This document shows positions 5,413 to 6,107 of a stretch of 6,107 bases of DNA, piece by piece. A model generated the notes under the pieces. The model did no database searches and was not told the origin of the DNA. It worked only from the letters and a program-made list of their open reading frames with translations. The stretch's first letter is position 1. The number at the start of each line of letters is the position of its first letter. This DNA is from Clostridia bacterium (GTDB taxonomy: Bacteria > Bacillota > Clostridia > Oscillospirales > CAG-272): positions 1 to 6,107 of the forward strand of contig CAADYQ010000030.1 of assembly GCA_900753295.1 (NCBI GenBank), given 5' to 3'. The position numbers were made by a program, and so were the translations under genes.

Positions 5413-6107
5413 ACTTGTGTTGCGGGCATTTTCGATTGCCCGTGTGAAGTCAAATGCACCAATGAAGTTATAGACGATGGTGATTTCCCGCGTTCTGGAT
5501 TTCTTGTCAACATGGGAAACTTCGATCCTGTCAATGAAAGCACGGAGAACAGCCGCATCAAGCTCCTGCAAATCCGTGTACTTCTTCACGGCAGCGATAA
5601 AAGCCCTAACATTGGTTTTCTGCTGCTCCTGCTGCTTCAGGTCTTTGCGCAGGACTTCTGCCATTGATTTCAGGTTGCTTTGTTCCAACTCGTAGTCATG
5701 GGACATTTTGATAAACCGTTCGTCTGATAGCTTGCCGATCACGTTGTCCTCATACAGTCGGGATATAATGCGGTCAAGCTCGGCAATCCGCGTGTCTGCC
5801 TTTGCCAGCGTTTCGCGCTTCCGAACGAACTCTGCATCCCTGTCCCGCATATCGCTCTCGGCGGCATCCTGAATGAACTCCGCTTCATGTTCTGAAACAT
5901 AGGAGATTGCTTCCCGCAGATTTCGCAGAACAATTTCATGCAGCACAACATTCTTGATAGAATGGGTCGTGCAGAGATCCTTGCCCTTGCGGTAGGTAGA
6001 GCAGATGAAGTATTTCTGGTTCTCTGCGAAGTTGGTAGCGCGGCATTGATACATTTTACCGCCGCACTCTGCGCAATACAGAAGCCCGGAGAACATACCC
6101 ATTTCAC
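5389..6107 (-). CDS. Large serine recombinase, C-terminal part (window edge)
   Basis: At least 239 codons are visible, and the gene continues off the right edge (the codon before the Met at 6102 is an in-frame Glu). The N-terminal serine catalytic domain and recombinase domain therefore lie outside. Counting from that Met, residues 3-50 are the recombinase zinc β-ribbon: CAEC (10-13), then Cys34, Cys44 and His47 as probable ligands (YFIC, CTTH). Residues 60-165 are a long charged coiled coil containing ISRLYEDNVIGKLSDERF, which in this family controls excision versus integration. Residues 165-237 match the DUF4368-type tail (AVLRAFIDRIEV, then ITIVYNFIGAFDF). These are TndX/TnpX-like site-specific recombinases of conjugative and mobilizable elements. 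Base composition by eye on a few 60-base lines is roughly 45-57% GC, against about 65% in the adjoining SDR gene, consistent with recent transfer. Confidence 0.93.
   Translation of the reverse strand, partial: EMGMFSGLLYCAECGGKMYQCRATNFAENQKYFICSTYRKGKDLCTTHSIKNVVLHEIVLRNLREAISYVSEHEAEFIQDAAESDMRDRDAEFVRKRETLAKADTRIAELDRIISRLYEDNVIGKLSDERFIKMSHDYELEQSNLKSMAEVLRKDLKQQEQQKTNVRAFIAAVKKYTDLQELDAAVLRAFIDRIEVSHVDKKSRTREITIVYNFIGAFDFTRAIENARNTSKKEQRTA

Larger units (their letters stand above)
5364..6107. mobile_element. End of an integrated element carrying the serine recombinase
   Basis: The recombinase, its overlapping terminator and the change in composition mark the terminal part of an integrative or transposable element extending beyond the right edge. 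The junction with the host chromosome should be in 5272-5363, the AT-rich stretch after the SDR stop, but no repeat or core site could be pinned down because the other end is not in the window. Confidence 0.6.

Noticed and set aside
5423..5442. Six-bp inverted repeat CGGGCA/TGCCCG
   Set aside because: It lies inside the recombinase coding region, has no U-tract in either direction and is explained by the codons.

Overview
The window looks like a piece of a Gram-positive Clostridia chromosome (Firmicutes, probably a gut-type Oscillospirales or related lineage), interrupted at its right end by a mobile element. The reasons are the two lipoproteins with Gram-positive-style lipoboxes, the strong GGAGG-type ribosome sites, GC-rich host genes that nevertheless use ATA for isoleucine often, and a large serine recombinase of the type common in Clostridia. 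The species cannot be named from this sequence.

Layout. Leftward genes occupy 1-1268. A 179-residue lipoprotein (729-1268, GTG start) is followed by a secreted or anchored protein (1-662). The second gene starts with TTG and runs off the left edge, so an ATG-based gene finder would miss it. A 258-base intergenic region (1269-1526) holds back-to-back promoters and an unusually long leader for the rightward gene. Rightward genes then run from 1527 to 5271: alanine racemase (alr), a solute-binding-protein-like lipoprotein, a 74-residue ribbon-helix-helix-like protein, and a short-chain dehydrogenase/reductase whose start overlaps the stop of the small gene. From about 5272 the composition changes. 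A leftward large serine recombinase (5389-6107, C-terminal part only) enters from the right edge, with a strong rightward-reading hairpin terminator lying across its stop codon.

How the parts may fit. Alr makes D-alanine for peptidoglycan. The neighbouring lipoprotein has a length and predicted strand-rich character that recall LolA-like lipoproteins. In Clostridioides difficile the germination lipoprotein GerS is encoded beside an alanine racemase (alr2). A germination or cell-envelope role for the divergent alr/lipoprotein/stalk-like cluster is therefore a reasonable but unproven inference. The small RHH-like gene and the SDR gene form a translationally coupled pair. The recombinase marks the end of an integrated element, whose exact junction should lie between the SDR stop and the recombinase terminator (5272-5363).

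The least explained signals are a canonical leftward terminator at 4136-4163 with no leftward gene to serve, a consensus -35 box feeding directly into the hairpin at the element edge, and the long structured leader of alr. No rRNA, tRNA, CRISPR array or insertion-sequence transposase was seen.
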